A stretch of 64,000 nucleotides of DNA from Frigoribacterium sp. Leaf415. GTDB taxonomy: Bacteria > Actinomycetota > Actinomycetes > Actinomycetales > Microbacteriaceae. Position 1 is the first letter of the stretch, and each line of letters opens with the position of its first letter. The stretch spans positions 489,301-553,300 of the forward strand of contig NZ_LMQR01000001.1 in assembly GCF_001424645.1 (NCBI RefSeq). The letters run 5' to 3'. The notes under the pieces are model-generated. The model was not told the DNA's origin. It searched no databases and saw only the letters and a program-made list of their open reading frames with translations. This document shows positions 42,612-51,891 of the stretch, in pieces. Made by a program: the position numbers and the translations under genes.

Positions 42612-44039
42612 ATGACGACCTCGACCCCGACCCCCGGGACCCGTGGGGCGACGCCCGCTTCGGGTGGGCGGCCCGGTCTTCTTGCGCGCCGAGGTGGAGG
42701 CGTCCTGGGCGTGGTCGCGATCGCCGCCGTCGCAGCCCTCGTGGCCTGGCTGCGGTTGCCGCCGGCGGCCCGCGACACCCTCTGGGCCGAGGACGGGCGG
42801 GTGTTCGTCCAGCAGCGAGCGGCCGGCGGTCCTTTCGAGACCTGGTTCGTCCCGTACGACGGCTACCTGCACCTCGTGCCCCGCGTCGTGGCCGATCTCG
42901 CGTGGTCGTGGCTGCCCGTCGGTGGCCTCGCGTCGGGCGTCACGGTCCTCGCCTGTCTGGTGGCTGGCGTCGTCGCCGCCGGGGTCTGGTCCTGCTCGCG
43001 CGGTCTCGTGCCGTCGAATGCCGTCCGGCTCGCGCTCGCGGCCGTGACGGTCCTCGTGCCGCTCGGGCCGCTCGAGGTGGCGGGCAACCTCGCCAACCTG
43101 CACTGGTACCTGCTGTGGCTCACCCCGTTCCTCCTGCTGCATCGGTACCGGAGCACGACCGCCACCGTGCTCGCCGCCGTCGCGGCGCTGCTCGTCGGCC
43201 TGACCGAGATCCAGGCCGTCCTCCTCGTCCCGCTCGTCGTCCTGGCGCGGCTCCTCCGCCGTCGGCCCGCTCCCACGCGCCGGGATCTCGTGCCCGTGGC
43301 CGTCCTCGGCGCGGCGCTCGTCGTCCAGGTCGTCGTCTCAGCGCTCACGCCGCGAGCGGACGCCCCCGGTGCCGCCTCGACGGTGCCGCAGGTCGTCCTG
43401 GGCTACCTGACGTCCGTCGTCCTCGGTACCTGGGTACCCTCCGCCTCCACGATGGGCGGACTGCTCGACGGTGCCGGATGGTCCGTGGTCCTGGTCGCGG
43501 CCGTTCCGTTCGTGGCGTCGGCGCTGGTCGTGATCCGGTCCGTCGGACGCTCGACCGTTCGCCGGTCGGACGACGACGCATCCGGTTCGGTGGCTCCCGA
43601 ACGGATGGTCCTCGCCTCCGTGGCGGCGGTCGCGTCGGTCGGCCTCTGGACCCTCGACGTCGTGGTGAACCACGGTCCCGACACGAAGTTCTGGTTCGCC
43701 GACCCCGGGCGGGTGTCGGAGCTCGGGCTGACGCGCTATGCGGTGGTGCCGTCGATGTTCCTCCTCGTCGTCGTGCTGTGCGCCGTCGACGCGCTGCTCC
43801 TCTCGACACGACGACGTCTTCGGGCGGCGGGTGCGGCCGCCCTCGTCGCTCTCGCGATCGTCGCGGCGGCCTGGTTCGTCGGCCCGGACACGGTGCGCGC
43901 CGACGGACCTCGGTGGGAGGGATCGTTGGGGGTCGCCGAGGACGTCTGCGACGACGGGGCGGAGGTCGCCGACGTGGCCGGGGCTCCGGCGGGCTGGGGT
44001 GCCCTCCTGTCGTGCGAGGTCGTCGACGAGGTTCCCTGA
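42612..44039 (+). CDS. Polytopic membrane protein of unknown function, possible GT-C
   Basis: A 475-aa protein with about 10-11 hydrophobic helices. After helix 1 comes WLRLPPAARDTLWAEDGRVFVQQRAAGGPFETWFVPYDGYLHLVPRVVADL, with an ED motif and many aromatics, again the layout of GT-C enzymes. A short extracytoplasmic C-terminus with two cysteines (EDVCDDGAEV and LLSCEVV) ends the protein. The ATG lies 6 nt after CACAAT, a possible leaderless -10. It is next to a polyprenyl-phosphate sugar synthase-like gene, which fits a GT-C acceptor enzyme (inference). Confidence 0.6.
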   Translation: MTTSTPTPGTRGATPASGGRPGLLARRGGGVLGVVAIAAVAALVAWLRLPPAARDTLWAEDGRVFVQQRAAGGPFETWFVPYDGYLHLVPRVVADLAWSWLPVGGLASGVTVLACLVAGVVAAGVWSCSRGLVPSNAVRLALAAVTVLVPLGPLEVAGNLANLHWYLLWLTPFLLLHRYRSTTATVLAAVAALLVGLTEIQAVLLVPLVVLARLLRRRPAPTRRDLVPVAVLGAALVVQVVVSALTPRADAPGAASTVPQVVLGYLTSVVLGTWVPSASTMGGLLDGAGWSVVLVAAVPFVASALVVIRSVGRSTVRRSDDDASGSVAPERMVLASVAAVASVGLWTLDVVVNHGPDTKFWFADPGRVSELGLTRYAVVPSMFLLVVVLCAVDALLLSTRRRLRAAGAAALVALAIVAAAWFVGPDTVRADGPRWEGSLGVAEDVCDDGAEVADVAGAPAGWGALLSCEVVDEVP

Positions 44040-44076
44040 ACACGCGACCCGTGTGGGCCGGGTCGGACCCTCGGTC

Positions 44077-44082
44077 TAGAGT
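44077..44082 (+). promoter_or_regulatory. -10 box of the polyprenol-phosphate mannose synthase gene
   Basis: TAGAGT, leaving a leader of about 70 nt before ATG 44161. The ribosome site GGAAG lies about 7 nt before the start. No riboswitch-like structure recognised in the leader. Confidence 0.5.
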
Positions 44083-44160
44083 CGTCATCGGCGTGCCGTC
44101 CACGGCCCAGCCGACCGGAACGCCCACGCGTCACCGGCTCCCCGCAACCGGAAGCATCGC

Positions 44161-44952
44161 ATGACCACCTCCGCCCACACCGGCGCCGGCGCCCTCGTCG
44201 TCCTCCCCACCTACGACGAGGTCGAGAACCTCCCGATCATCCTGGGGCGACTCTTCGCCGCGGTCCCCGAGGTCCACGTCCTCGTGGTCGACGACGGCAG
44301 CCCCGACGGCACCGGTGAGCTCGCCGAGACGATGGCAGCGGACGACGAGCGCATCCACGTGGCACACCGCACCGGCAAGCTCGGGCTCGGCTCCGCCTAC
44401 GTCATGGGTTTCGGCTGGGGCCTCGAGCGTGATTACGACGTCGTCATCGAGATGGACGCCGACGGCTCGCACCCGCCCGAGAAGCTGCCCGAGATGATCT
44501 CGCTCGTCAGCGCGGCCGGTGCGTCCGCCCCGAGCCTCGCGATCGGCTCGCGGTGGGTCCCGGGTGGCTCGGTCGTCAACTGGCCGGTCTCCCGCCAGGT
44601 CCTCAGCCGCGGCGGCAACCTCTACGCCCGTCTCGCCCTCGGCCTCCAGCTCAAGGACGTCACGGCAGGGTTCCGCGCCTACACCCGCCAGGCCCTCCAG
44701 GCGATGGACCTCACGGGCATCGACTCGAAGGGTTACTGCTTCCAGGTCGACATGACGCTCCGCGTCCTCGACGGCGGCGGCCGGGTCGTCGAGGTGCCCA
44801 TCGAGTTCCGCGAACGCGAGCTCGGCGAGTCCAAGATGAGCCAGGCCATCGTCGTCGAGGCCATGCTCCGGGTGACGAAGTGGGGTGTCCGGCGACGCCT
44901 GCAGACCCTGCTGGGCAAGCGCCCCGGGCCTCGCTGGGTCGTCGAGGACTGA
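44161..44952 (+). CDS. Polyprenol monophosphomannose synthase (Ppm1-like)
   Basis: A 263-aa DPM1-type GT2. Seen: ALVVLPTYDEVENLPIILGRLFAAVPEVHVLVVDDGSPDGTGELA, KLGLGSAYVMGFGWGLERDYDVVIEMDADGSHPPEKLPEMI (DAD motif), IGSRWVPGGSVVNWPVSRQVLSRGGNLYARLALGLQLKDVTAGFRAYTRQAL and GYCFQVDMTLRV. This matches the actinobacterial Ppm1 catalytic domain, which makes polyprenyl-phosphate-mannose from GDP-mannose for lipoglycan synthesis and protein mannosylation. Precursor supply is nearby in manA and manB. Single-gene unit. Confidence 0.9.
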   Translation: MTTSAHTGAGALVVLPTYDEVENLPIILGRLFAAVPEVHVLVVDDGSPDGTGELAETMAADDERIHVAHRTGKLGLGSAYVMGFGWGLERDYDVVIEMDADGSHPPEKLPEMISLVSAAGASAPSLAIGSRWVPGGSVVNWPVSRQVLSRGGNLYARLALGLQLKDVTAGFRAYTRQALQAMDLTGIDSKGYCFQVDMTLRVLDGGGRVVEVPIEFRERELGESKMSQAIVVEAMLRVTKWGVRRRLQTLLGKRPGPRWVVED

Positions 44953-45007
44953 CGTCGGGCAGAGGGCGGCGGGCGCAGCTCGGGATCGGCCACGGGTGCG
45001 CGACCCG

Positions 45008-45020
45008 ACCCGCGCCTCCT
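45008..45020 (-). repeat. AGGAGGCGCGGGT repeat, copy 1
   Basis: Exact 13-mer on the minus strand, overlapping the TAG stop of the downstream polymerase-like gene and filling part of the gap shared with the Ppm1 gene. Confidence 0.8.
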
Positions 45021-46338
45021 ACCGGCCGGTCGCCTGCGGCAGGCGTGACCGCCACGACCGCTTGCGGGCCGCGATGGTCGCGATGGTGACGAAGGTCATC
45101 AGGGTTCCTTCGAAGAGCACGAAGCTCTCGGCGACGGCCGTCACCCCGATCAGCACGAGCACGAGCGCCGGCCAGACGTAGGCCACGATCGGGTGGCCCG
45201 ACGCCGTGATCCAGCTGCGCACGAACGCGAGGGTGCCGGCCACGACGAGCAGCAGGCCCCCGACGAGGCCCAGCTGCAACCAGATGTCGAAGAACGCGTT
45301 CAGGCCCGTCTCGTGCGGTCGGCCGCTCGGGGCGATGATCGTCGAGTAGGGGAAGATGCCGGTCGGCCACTGTCCGACGAAGCCCCAGCCGACGATGTCG
45401 TGCACCGCGGCCAGTTCGCGGATGCGAGCCCAGAGCAGCGACCGCACCGACAGGTCGCTGGTCGCGTCGACGGCATCGAGGAGGCGCGAGCGGCCCGCGT
45501 AGGCCAGCGCGCCCCCCAGCACCACGATCACCGCGAAGACCGATTGCATGAGCGACCGTCTCGACTCGGGGGCGCGCCGCAGCGCGTCGAGCGCCACGCC
45601 CGCCACGATCAGGACGATGACCGCGATCGCCGTCGCGGGGGAGCGGGCGAAGCCGAGCGCCGTGAGGGCGAGCACGCCCGAGGCCACGGCCTGTCGTCGG
45701 GGAACGGATCGGGTGAGGAACTCGACGGCGAAGGTGATCACCGCGAGCGTCGCCAGGAACCCCAGGTAGTTGCGGGTGCCCGAGATGCCCTGGATGGGCC
45801 CGCCCGCGGCGAGGTTGCCCTGGATGCCCAGGAACGCGATCGGCTGGTCGATCAGCAGTCCGCTCAGCACCTCGAGCGACAACGAGATCACGAGCAGGAT
45901 GCGCAGGGCGTCGCCGAACGCCCTCACGACCTGCACGAGGTCGCGTCCGAGCGCCAGGTAGAGCCCGAGCGCGCCGAATCCGACGGCGTAGGCCACCCCG
46001 CCGATCGTCACCCAGGTGTACTCGCTCCAGAAGACGCTGAGGCCCATGAACCCGAAGAGGGCCATGAGGGACACGGGCAGGATGCCGTGCCATTCGATGT
46101 GGTGCCGACCGCCGACGAGCGAGAGCGCCGCCAACACCACGAGCGTGCCCAGGACGGCGAGCGACCCGGGCCACCCCATCAGGGCGCGCACGGACTGCGT
46201 CGAGAACGCGTAGAGGACGATCGCGACCGACAGCGCCTGCGAGAAGTGCCCGCCGGCCGAGAAGCCGATCCAGGCCGAGAGGTACCGGCGCAGGGGGTCC
46301 CGGTCGCGGTCGAACCCGTGGTCGTGGCCGAAGGTCAC
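45019..46338 (-). CDS. O-antigen polymerase/ligase-like membrane protein (Wzy/WaaL), paralogue B
   Basis: A 439-aa protein with about 12 hydrophobic helices. A long periplasmic-side loop before the last helices includes DLSVRSLLWARIRELAAVHDIVGWGFVGQWPTGIFPYST, matching the Wzy_C pattern (R..LW....ELA..HP..GWG). LNAFFDIWLQLGLVGGLLL follows. These proteins polymerise lipid-linked repeat units or ligate them to an acceptor. GTG start overlapping the upstream paralogue's stop as GTGA. Same length as that paralogue, with aligned motifs. Confidence 0.82.
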   Translation of the reverse strand: MTFGHDHGFDRDRDPLRRYLSAWIGFSAGGHFSQALSVAIVLYAFSTQSVRALMGWPGSLAVLGTLVVLAALSLVGGRHHIEWHGILPVSLMALFGFMGLSVFWSEYTWVTIGGVAYAVGFGALGLYLALGRDLVQVVRAFGDALRILLVISLSLEVLSGLLIDQPIAFLGIQGNLAAGGPIQGISGTRNYLGFLATLAVITFAVEFLTRSVPRRQAVASGVLALTALGFARSPATAIAVIVLIVAGVALDALRRAPESRRSLMQSVFAVIVVLGGALAYAGRSRLLDAVDATSDLSVRSLLWARIRELAAVHDIVGWGFVGQWPTGIFPYSTIIAPSGRPHETGLNAFFDIWLQLGLVGGLLLVVAGTLAFVRSWITASGHPIVAYVWPALVLVLIGVTAVAESFVLFEGTLMTFVTIATIAARKRSWRSRLPQATGR

Positions 46339-47654
46339 CGGTCGTGGCCCGTCCAGCCGAAGGGGTCGCGTCGGGTGACGAGCACGACGATCACGAACGT
46401 GGCCCACCCCCACTCGACGATCAAGCGGGACTCCGTCAACCCGTGGACGAGCAGGGCCGTCACGAGCAGCAGCGGCAGCAGGTCGAGGGCCGACCACGGG
46501 GCCGCGACCTCGCGGGCCAGCATCCGGCGGTCGACGGCCCACCACCAGGACCGCAGCACGACCCCGACGATGGTCAGGCCGAAGAGGATCAGGCCGACCC
46601 ACCCCAGCTGGAACCAGACGTCGAGGTACGCGTCGTGCGCCTGCAGGTACACGACGCCGTTGCGCTCGGCGAGGTCGGTGAAGGGTTCGACGAAGGGGAA
46701 CCAGTAACTGACCCAGCCCCAGCCCACGACGGGGTGCTGGACACCCAGGTCGTAGACGGCCGACCAGATGTCGGTGCGGCCCGTCAGGTCGCCGCTCTTG
46801 CCGAGCAGCCCGAGCAGGGGGCCTCGGGCGAGGACGGCGCCGGCGACGGCCGCCACGACGACGATCGCCGCCGCGCCGAGGACGGGGGCACGGCGACCGG
46901 GCTCGCGGCGGCGGGTCGCCAGCACCAGCAGCAGCACGAGGCCGACGGCGACCGCGACCACCGCGACCGTCGCCGACCGGGTCAGGACGAGTGCCAGCAG
47001 CGAGGCGGCGAGCCCGACGACCGCCGAACCGCGGGAGATCGACCGGTTCGCGGCCTCGACGGCCGTGACGATCAGGGCGAGCAAGGCGATGATCGCCAGG
47101 ATGTTGCTGTTGCCCTGCAGCCCCTGGATGCGACCGCCCTCGAAGAGCACGTCGCGCGACCAGAACCACGCCGCGGGCTGCCCGGTGCAGTCGAGGTAGA
47201 CCGGGCACACCGGCTGTCGCACGAACAGCCCGACGACGACCTCGAACAGCAGCGAGGCCACGACGTGGATGCGCAACGCTCGTCCGAGGGCCGTCACGAT
47301 GGCCGGCCACGGAGCGACGACGGTGACCGCCAAGGCGCCCACGCTCGTCATCAGCGTGAGGACGATGCCGATCGCCGAGCCGGCCGGGTACTGCGACCAG
47401 GCGATGGAGGCGACGGCTAACGCCAGGAAGAGCACGAGGAGGCGCGGGAGGGTCCGCACCCGGGGCGGGTGCCGCACGACGAGGACGACGGCGGCGACCA
47501 CCATCGCGACGCAGGCCGCCCCCCAGCCCCACCAGCCGGTGCCGTTGCGCAGGACGTCGCCGCCGAAGAGCACGAGGAACGCGAGTGTCGCGAACGTCGT
47601 GGCTCCGCGCGCGGGCGCCACTCGGGCGGGCCGCGCGGGCAGCGTCGAGGTCAT
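46335..47654 (-). CDS. O-antigen polymerase/ligase-like membrane protein (Wzy/WaaL), paralogue A
   Basis: A 439-aa protein with about 12 helices. The Wzy_C loop reads DLTGRTDIWSAVYDLGVQHPVVGWGWVSYWFP followed by AHDAYLDVWFQLGWVGLILFGL, parallel to the downstream protein. FEGGRIQGLQGNSNILAIIALLALI likewise aligns with the GGPIQGISGTRNYLGFLATLAVI of that protein. A pair of cysteines in the middle loop (PVCPVYLDC) is absent from paralogue B. The ATG at 47654 is set by TAGCCT 7 nt upstream; the frame extends to 47705 but that extension would precede the promoter. Confidence 0.83.
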   Translation of the reverse strand: MTSTLPARPARVAPARGATTFATLAFLVLFGGDVLRNGTGWWGWGAACVAMVVAAVVLVVRHPPRVRTLPRLLVLFLALAVASIAWSQYPAGSAIGIVLTLMTSVGALAVTVVAPWPAIVTALGRALRIHVVASLLFEVVVGLFVRQPVCPVYLDCTGQPAAWFWSRDVLFEGGRIQGLQGNSNILAIIALLALIVTAVEAANRSISRGSAVVGLAASLLALVLTRSATVAVVAVAVGLVLLLVLATRRREPGRRAPVLGAAAIVVVAAVAGAVLARGPLLGLLGKSGDLTGRTDIWSAVYDLGVQHPVVGWGWVSYWFPFVEPFTDLAERNGVVYLQAHDAYLDVWFQLGWVGLILFGLTIVGVVLRSWWWAVDRRMLAREVAAPWSALDLLPLLLVTALLVHGLTESRLIVEWGWATFVIVVLVTRRDPFGWTGHDR

Positions 47655-47661
47655 GGGCACC

Positions 47662-47667
47662 AGGCTA
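47662..47667 (-). promoter_or_regulatory. -10 box of the polymerase-like gene pair, leaderless
   Basis: TAGCCT on the minus strand, 7 nt (GGTGCCC) before ATG 47654. Confidence 0.65.
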
Positions 47668-47718
47668 GACGACGGGGGAGGCGCGGCGGGGCGACCAGGG
47701 GCCACCCCGCCCGTCGGA

Positions 47719-48915
47719 TCAGACGAAGGCTGCCTGGCCCGTGATGCTGCGGCCCACGATGAGGGTGTTCATCTCGCGGGTGCCCTCGTAGCTGTAGAGC
47801 GCCTCGGCGTCGGCGAAGAACCGGGCCACGTCGTAGTCGAGGACGATGCCGTTGCCGCCCATGACCTCGCGGGCGTATCCGACCGTCTCACGCATGCGGG
47901 CCGTGGTGAACGCCTTGGCGAGCGAGGCGTGCTCGTCGCGCTGGGTGCCCTCGTCGAGCATCTGGGAGCACCGCACAACCATGCCGATCGACGCGGTGAT
48001 GTTGCCGATGCACTTCACCAGGAGGTCCTGGATCAGCTGGTGCTTGGCGATGGGCTTGCCGAACTGCACGCGCTCGTTGGCGTACGCCAGGGCCGCCTCG
48101 TAGGCGCCGATCGAGTTGCCCACGGCCGCCCAGGCGACCTCGGCCCGGGTCAGGCGGAGCACGGCCGCCGTGCTGCGGAAGGAATCGGCCTGCTGGAGCC
48201 GGTTGCGCTCGGGCACGCGGACGTCCTCGAGGGTGATGTCGGCGTTCTGGACGATGCGGAGGCTCTGTTTGTCCTCGATCTTGGTCGCCGTGTAGCCCGG
48301 GGTGTCGGTCGGGACGATGAACCCCTTGACCTGGCCGTCCTCGGCGCTCTTGGCCCAGATGATCGTGATGTCGCTGAACGTGGCGTTGCCGATCCACCGC
48401 TTGGAGCCGTTCAGCACCCAGTCGTCGCCGTCACGGGTCGCGATCGTGCGGAGTCCTTGGGCCGAGTCGGACCCCGACAACGGCTCGGTCAGGCCGAAGG
48501 CACCCACCAGGTCGCCGCTCGCCATGCGGGGAAGCCACTCGGCGCGCTGCTCGGGCGAACCCCCGACGCCGATCGACCCCATCGCCAGGCCGTTCTGCAC
48601 GCCGACGAAGGTCGCGACGGACGCATCGACGCGGGCGAGCTCGAGTGCGACCCAGCCGCGGAAGACGGCGGAGTTCTCGAAGGGGCGCGTCTCTTCCCAC
48701 GGCATGCCGAACAGGCCGAGGCCGGCGAGGCCCTTGACGATCTCGTGCGGGAAGGTCGCGTCCGCCCAGTGGCGGTTCACGCCGGGCTTGACCTCGGTCT
48801 CGAGGTAGCGGCGCAGATCGGCCAGCACACCCTTCTCGCGGTCGGAGAGCAGGTCTTCGTAGCCGTAGAAGTCGCTGACGAGAGAGGTGAACGAGGTGAG
48901 GGTCGCTGATGACAT
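47719..48915 (-). CDS. Acyl-CoA dehydrogenase (glutaryl-CoA dehydrogenase-like)
   Basis: A 398-aa FAD flavoenzyme of the acyl-CoA dehydrogenase family. Seen: GLFGMPWEETRPFENSAVFRGWVALELARVDASVATFVGVQNGLAMGSI, AFGLTEPLSGSDSAQGLRTIATRDGDDWVLNGSKRWIGNATFSDITIIWAKS, VQFGKPIAKHQLIQDLLVK and YAREVMGGNGIVLDYDVARFFADAEALYSYEGTREMNTLIVGR. The Glu of YEGTREMN is the expected catalytic base. NGSKRWIGNATFSD and the one-frame layout resemble glutaryl-CoA dehydrogenases; the true substrate is uncertain. ATG with GGAG 6 nt upstream. Divergent from manA. Confidence 0.87.
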   Translation of the reverse strand: MSSATLTSFTSLVSDFYGYEDLLSDREKGVLADLRRYLETEVKPGVNRHWADATFPHEIVKGLAGLGLFGMPWEETRPFENSAVFRGWVALELARVDASVATFVGVQNGLAMGSIGVGGSPEQRAEWLPRMASGDLVGAFGLTEPLSGSDSAQGLRTIATRDGDDWVLNGSKRWIGNATFSDITIIWAKSAEDGQVKGFIVPTDTPGYTATKIEDKQSLRIVQNADITLEDVRVPERNRLQQADSFRSTAAVLRLTRAEVAWAAVGNSIGAYEAALAYANERVQFGKPIAKHQLIQDLLVKCIGNITASIGMVVRCSQMLDEGTQRDEHASLAKAFTTARMRETVGYAREVMGGNGIVLDYDVARFFADAEALYSYEGTREMNTLIVGRSITGQAAFV

Positions 48916-48948
48916 CCGTGCTCCATTGCTTCGTGTCGGGACGACAGG

Positions 48949-48997
48949 AGCCTAGGCAGCGCCCCGGCCGTGACCAAGGGATTGGTAGCTTTGGTCA
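48949..48997. promoter_or_regulatory. Promoter of the acyl-CoA dehydrogenase gene with an overlapping inverted repeat
   Basis: Minus strand: -35 TTGGTC (48977-48972), 17-nt spacer, -10 TAGGCT (48954-48949). The -35 is one arm of an inverted repeat TGACCAA (48971-48977), 13 nt, TTGGTCA (48991-48997). A protein bound there would cover the -35, so a repressor operator is plausible. The manA promoter on the plus strand is not clear. Confidence 0.6.
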
Positions 48998-49069
48998 ACA
49001 CCCCGGCGTCGTCGACCGCACGGCTTTGTAGGGGGCGACCAAGCACGACCTCGACAAGCAGGTAAAGCC

Positions 49070-50236
49070 ATGTTCCTCGCCATCACCAACACGCCCCGCG
49101 ACTACGCCTGGGGTTCGACGACGGCCATCGCCGACCTGCTCGGTCGTCGAGCGAGCGGGCGCCCCGAGGCCGAGCTCTGGCTCGGCGCGCACCCTGGCTC
49201 GCCGAGCGTCGTCGTGGCCCCGGCGGTGGTGGGCGGTGCCGACACCCTCGCCGACTGGTTCGCCGCCGAGCCGGCCCGGGCCCTCGGGCGCGACCGGGAC
49301 CACCTGCCGTTCCTGCTCAAGCTGCTCGCGGCCGACGGGCCTCTGTCGATCCAGGCGCACCCGACCCCCGAGCAGGCCCGCGAGGGGTTCGCTCGCGAAG
49401 AAGCCGCCGGCATCCCGCTCGACGCCCCCGAGCGCAACTACAAGGACTCCTCGGCCAAGCCCGAGATCATCGTGGCCCTGAGCGACACCTTCGACGCTCT
49501 CTGCGGGTTCCGCGAGCCGGCCGAGACCCTGGCCGACGTCGACCTCCTCGACGACGGCTCGGGGCGCCTCGACCGGCTCCGTCGGCACCTGGGCGAGTCC
49601 CTTCGGTCGACCCTCGCGTTCCTCTTCCAGGCCGACGACGACTCGGCCGCGACCATCGCCGCGGTCAGCGAGCTCGCCGCCGCCCACCGGGCCGAGGGAG
49701 CGAGCGTCGCGACGGTCGTCGACCTGGCCGAGCGCTACCCGGGCGACCCCGGCGTCGTCCTCTCGCTGCTGCTCAACCGGGTGACGCTGCGGGCCGGCGA
49801 GGCCCTGTTCCTGCCCGCCGGCAACGTGCACGCCTACCTGGGTGGCTTCGGCGTCGAGCTCATGGCCCCCTCCGACAACGTGCTGCGCGGCGGGCTGACT
49901 CCCAAGCACGTCGACGTCCCCGAACTGCTGAGGGTCCTCGACTTCGAACCGCTGCCCGTGCCCCGCCTCGAGCCCACCGCGGTCGCCCGCGGGGTCGAGC
50001 GCTTCGCGCCCGACGGCACGGCCTTCGCCCTGCTGAGGGTCGACGCCTCGGGGCCGGGGGCCGTCGTCGAGATCGGCGGTCCGAGCATCGTCCTGGTCAC
50101 CGAGGGCGAGGTCCACGTCAAGGGGCAGGACGGCACCATCCGGCTCGGCCGGGGTGAGTCCGCGTTCGTCACGCCCGACGAGGTCCGGCTCGCGATGACC
50201 GGCGACGGCACCGCGTACGTGGCCACGCCGGCCTGA
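49070..50236 (+). CDS. manA: Mannose-6-phosphate isomerase, class I (ManA)
   Basis: A 388-aa zinc isomerase interconverting fructose-6-P and mannose-6-P. Seen: NTPRDYAWGSTTAIADLLG, AELWLGAHPGSPS, LPFLLKLLAADGPLSIQAHPTPEQAREGFAREE (zinc ligands Gln/His), NYKDSSAKPEIIVALSDTFDALCGFR (Glu ligand), GEALFLPAGNVHAYLGGFGVELMAPSDNVLRGGLTPKHVDVPELLRVL. First step toward GDP-mannose and polyprenyl-P-mannose with ManB (57013). Start ATG 49070 preceded by AGGT at moderate spacing. Confidence 0.94.
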   Translation: MFLAITNTPRDYAWGSTTAIADLLGRRASGRPEAELWLGAHPGSPSVVVAPAVVGGADTLADWFAAEPARALGRDRDHLPFLLKLLAADGPLSIQAHPTPEQAREGFAREEAAGIPLDAPERNYKDSSAKPEIIVALSDTFDALCGFREPAETLADVDLLDDGSGRLDRLRRHLGESLRSTLAFLFQADDDSAATIAAVSELAAAHRAEGASVATVVDLAERYPGDPGVVLSLLLNRVTLRAGEALFLPAGNVHAYLGGFGVELMAPSDNVLRGGLTPKHVDVPELLRVLDFEPLPVPRLEPTAVARGVERFAPDGTAFALLRVDASGPGAVVEIGGPSIVLVTEGEVHVKGQDGTIRLGRGESAFVTPDEVRLAMTGDGTAYVATPA

Positions 50237-50317
50237 GTCGGGGGCGGGGCCGTCGACCGCCGCCGCGCGCCACGTGCCGGGCCCGCCACCACCCGCCACG
50301 ACCCGCCGGGCACCCGG

Positions 50318-50323
50318 TAGGTT
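50318..50323 (+). promoter_or_regulatory. -10 box of galE, leaderless
   Basis: TAGGTT, then GGCCCC (6 nt), then ATG 50330. Confidence 0.7.
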
Positions 50324-50329
50324 GGCCCC

Positions 50330-51289
<960 letters not shown>

Positions 51290-51395
51290 CGGACGACTCC
51301 GCGGCCAAGGTCACCCGTTCCGGTCGAAACGTCCCCCGACACGCCGGGGCTCCCTTGCCCCTGATCGGGGGGTGGAGGGTTTATTGGCCCTCGAC

Positions 51396-51429
51396 TTGAC
51401 GGATGGGTAATGACACCGGTGTAATTACC
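51396..51429 (+). promoter_or_regulatory. wblE promoter with a 24-bp near-perfect palindrome
   Basis: -35 TTGACG (51396-51401), 18-nt spacer, -10 TGTAAT (51420-51425). A palindrome at 51406-51429 has left half GGTAATGACACC and right half GGTGTAATTACC, 11 of 12 positions symmetrical, centred on ACACCGGTGT. It covers the spacer and the -10, so a bound dimer should block RNA polymerase. A second TACATT at 51439-51444 could be an additional -10. Confidence 0.65.
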
Positions 51430-51474
51430 TTGTCGCGTACATTCACGGGCGATCGACACGAGGGGAGATGCGCT

Positions 51475-51810
51475 GTGGGCATCCACGAGAACCGCGCCGG
51501 CGTCCCGGACGACTGGCACGTCGACCCGATCCAGCTGGGTGTCCCCGGCGTCGGATCGTCGGCGTCGCGCACCACCGTCGCCGACGACGAGAACCAGCTG
51601 GCCTGGCAGGCGGACTCGCTCTGCGCCCAGACCGACCCCGAGGCCTTCTTCCCCGAGAAGGGCGGCTCCACGCGGGACGCCAAGAAGATCTGTGCCTCCT
51701 GCGACGTCCGGGCCCAGTGCCTCGAGTACGCACTGCAGAACGACGAGCGCTTCGGCATCTGGGGCGGGCTGTCCGAGCGCGAGCGACGCAAGCTCCGCAA
51801 GCGGGCCTGA
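51475..51810 (+). CDS. wblE: WhiB-family iron-sulfur transcription factor (WhiB1/WblE-like)
   Basis: A 111-aa WhiB-like protein. The four cluster cysteines are in SLCAQTDPEAFFPEKGG, KKICASCDVRAQCLEYAL (CxxC plus Cys), followed by the turn FGIWGGLSERERRKLRKRA and its basic DNA-binding tail. This spacing and the AFFPEKGGSTRDAKKICASC wording fit the WhiB1/WblE group, which binds sigma factor region 4 and responds to NO through a 4Fe-4S cluster. The GTG at 51475 has GAGGGGAG 7-8 nt upstream; the in-frame ATG 51403 lies inside the promoter palindrome and is rejected. Confidence 0.92.
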   Translation: MGIHENRAGVPDDWHVDPIQLGVPGVGSSASRTTVADDENQLAWQADSLCAQTDPEAFFPEKGGSTRDAKKICASCDVRAQCLEYALQNDERFGIWGGLSERERRKLRKRA

Positions 51811-51822
51811 CCCGCGCCTCCT
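51810..51822 (-). repeat. AGGAGGCGCGGGT repeat, copy 2
   Basis: Exact 13-mer on the minus strand; its last base is the A of the wblE TGA stop. It faces copy 3 across the wblE terminator. Confidence 0.85.
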
Positions 51823-51830
51823 CGGCTTCC

Positions 51831-51862
51831 GACGGCATCGACCCCTCCGGGTCGGTGCCGTT
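51831..51862. terminator. Terminator of wblE, framed by inverted repeat copies
   Basis: Arms 51831-51844 and 51849-51862 pair with two weak positions around CTCC. Repeat copies 2 and 3 lie outside in opposite orientation, so the whole 51810-51904 region can fold as a nested inverted repeat. Confidence 0.8.
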
Positions 51863-51891
51863 CCGTCGTCCTGGGCCGAGGTCGAGGGACC

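Noticed and set aside
51403..51474. ATG at 51403 as the wblE start
   Set aside because: It lies inside the promoter palindrome upstream of the expected transcript start. The GTG at 51475 has a good GAGGGGAG ribosome site and gives the usual WhiB length.
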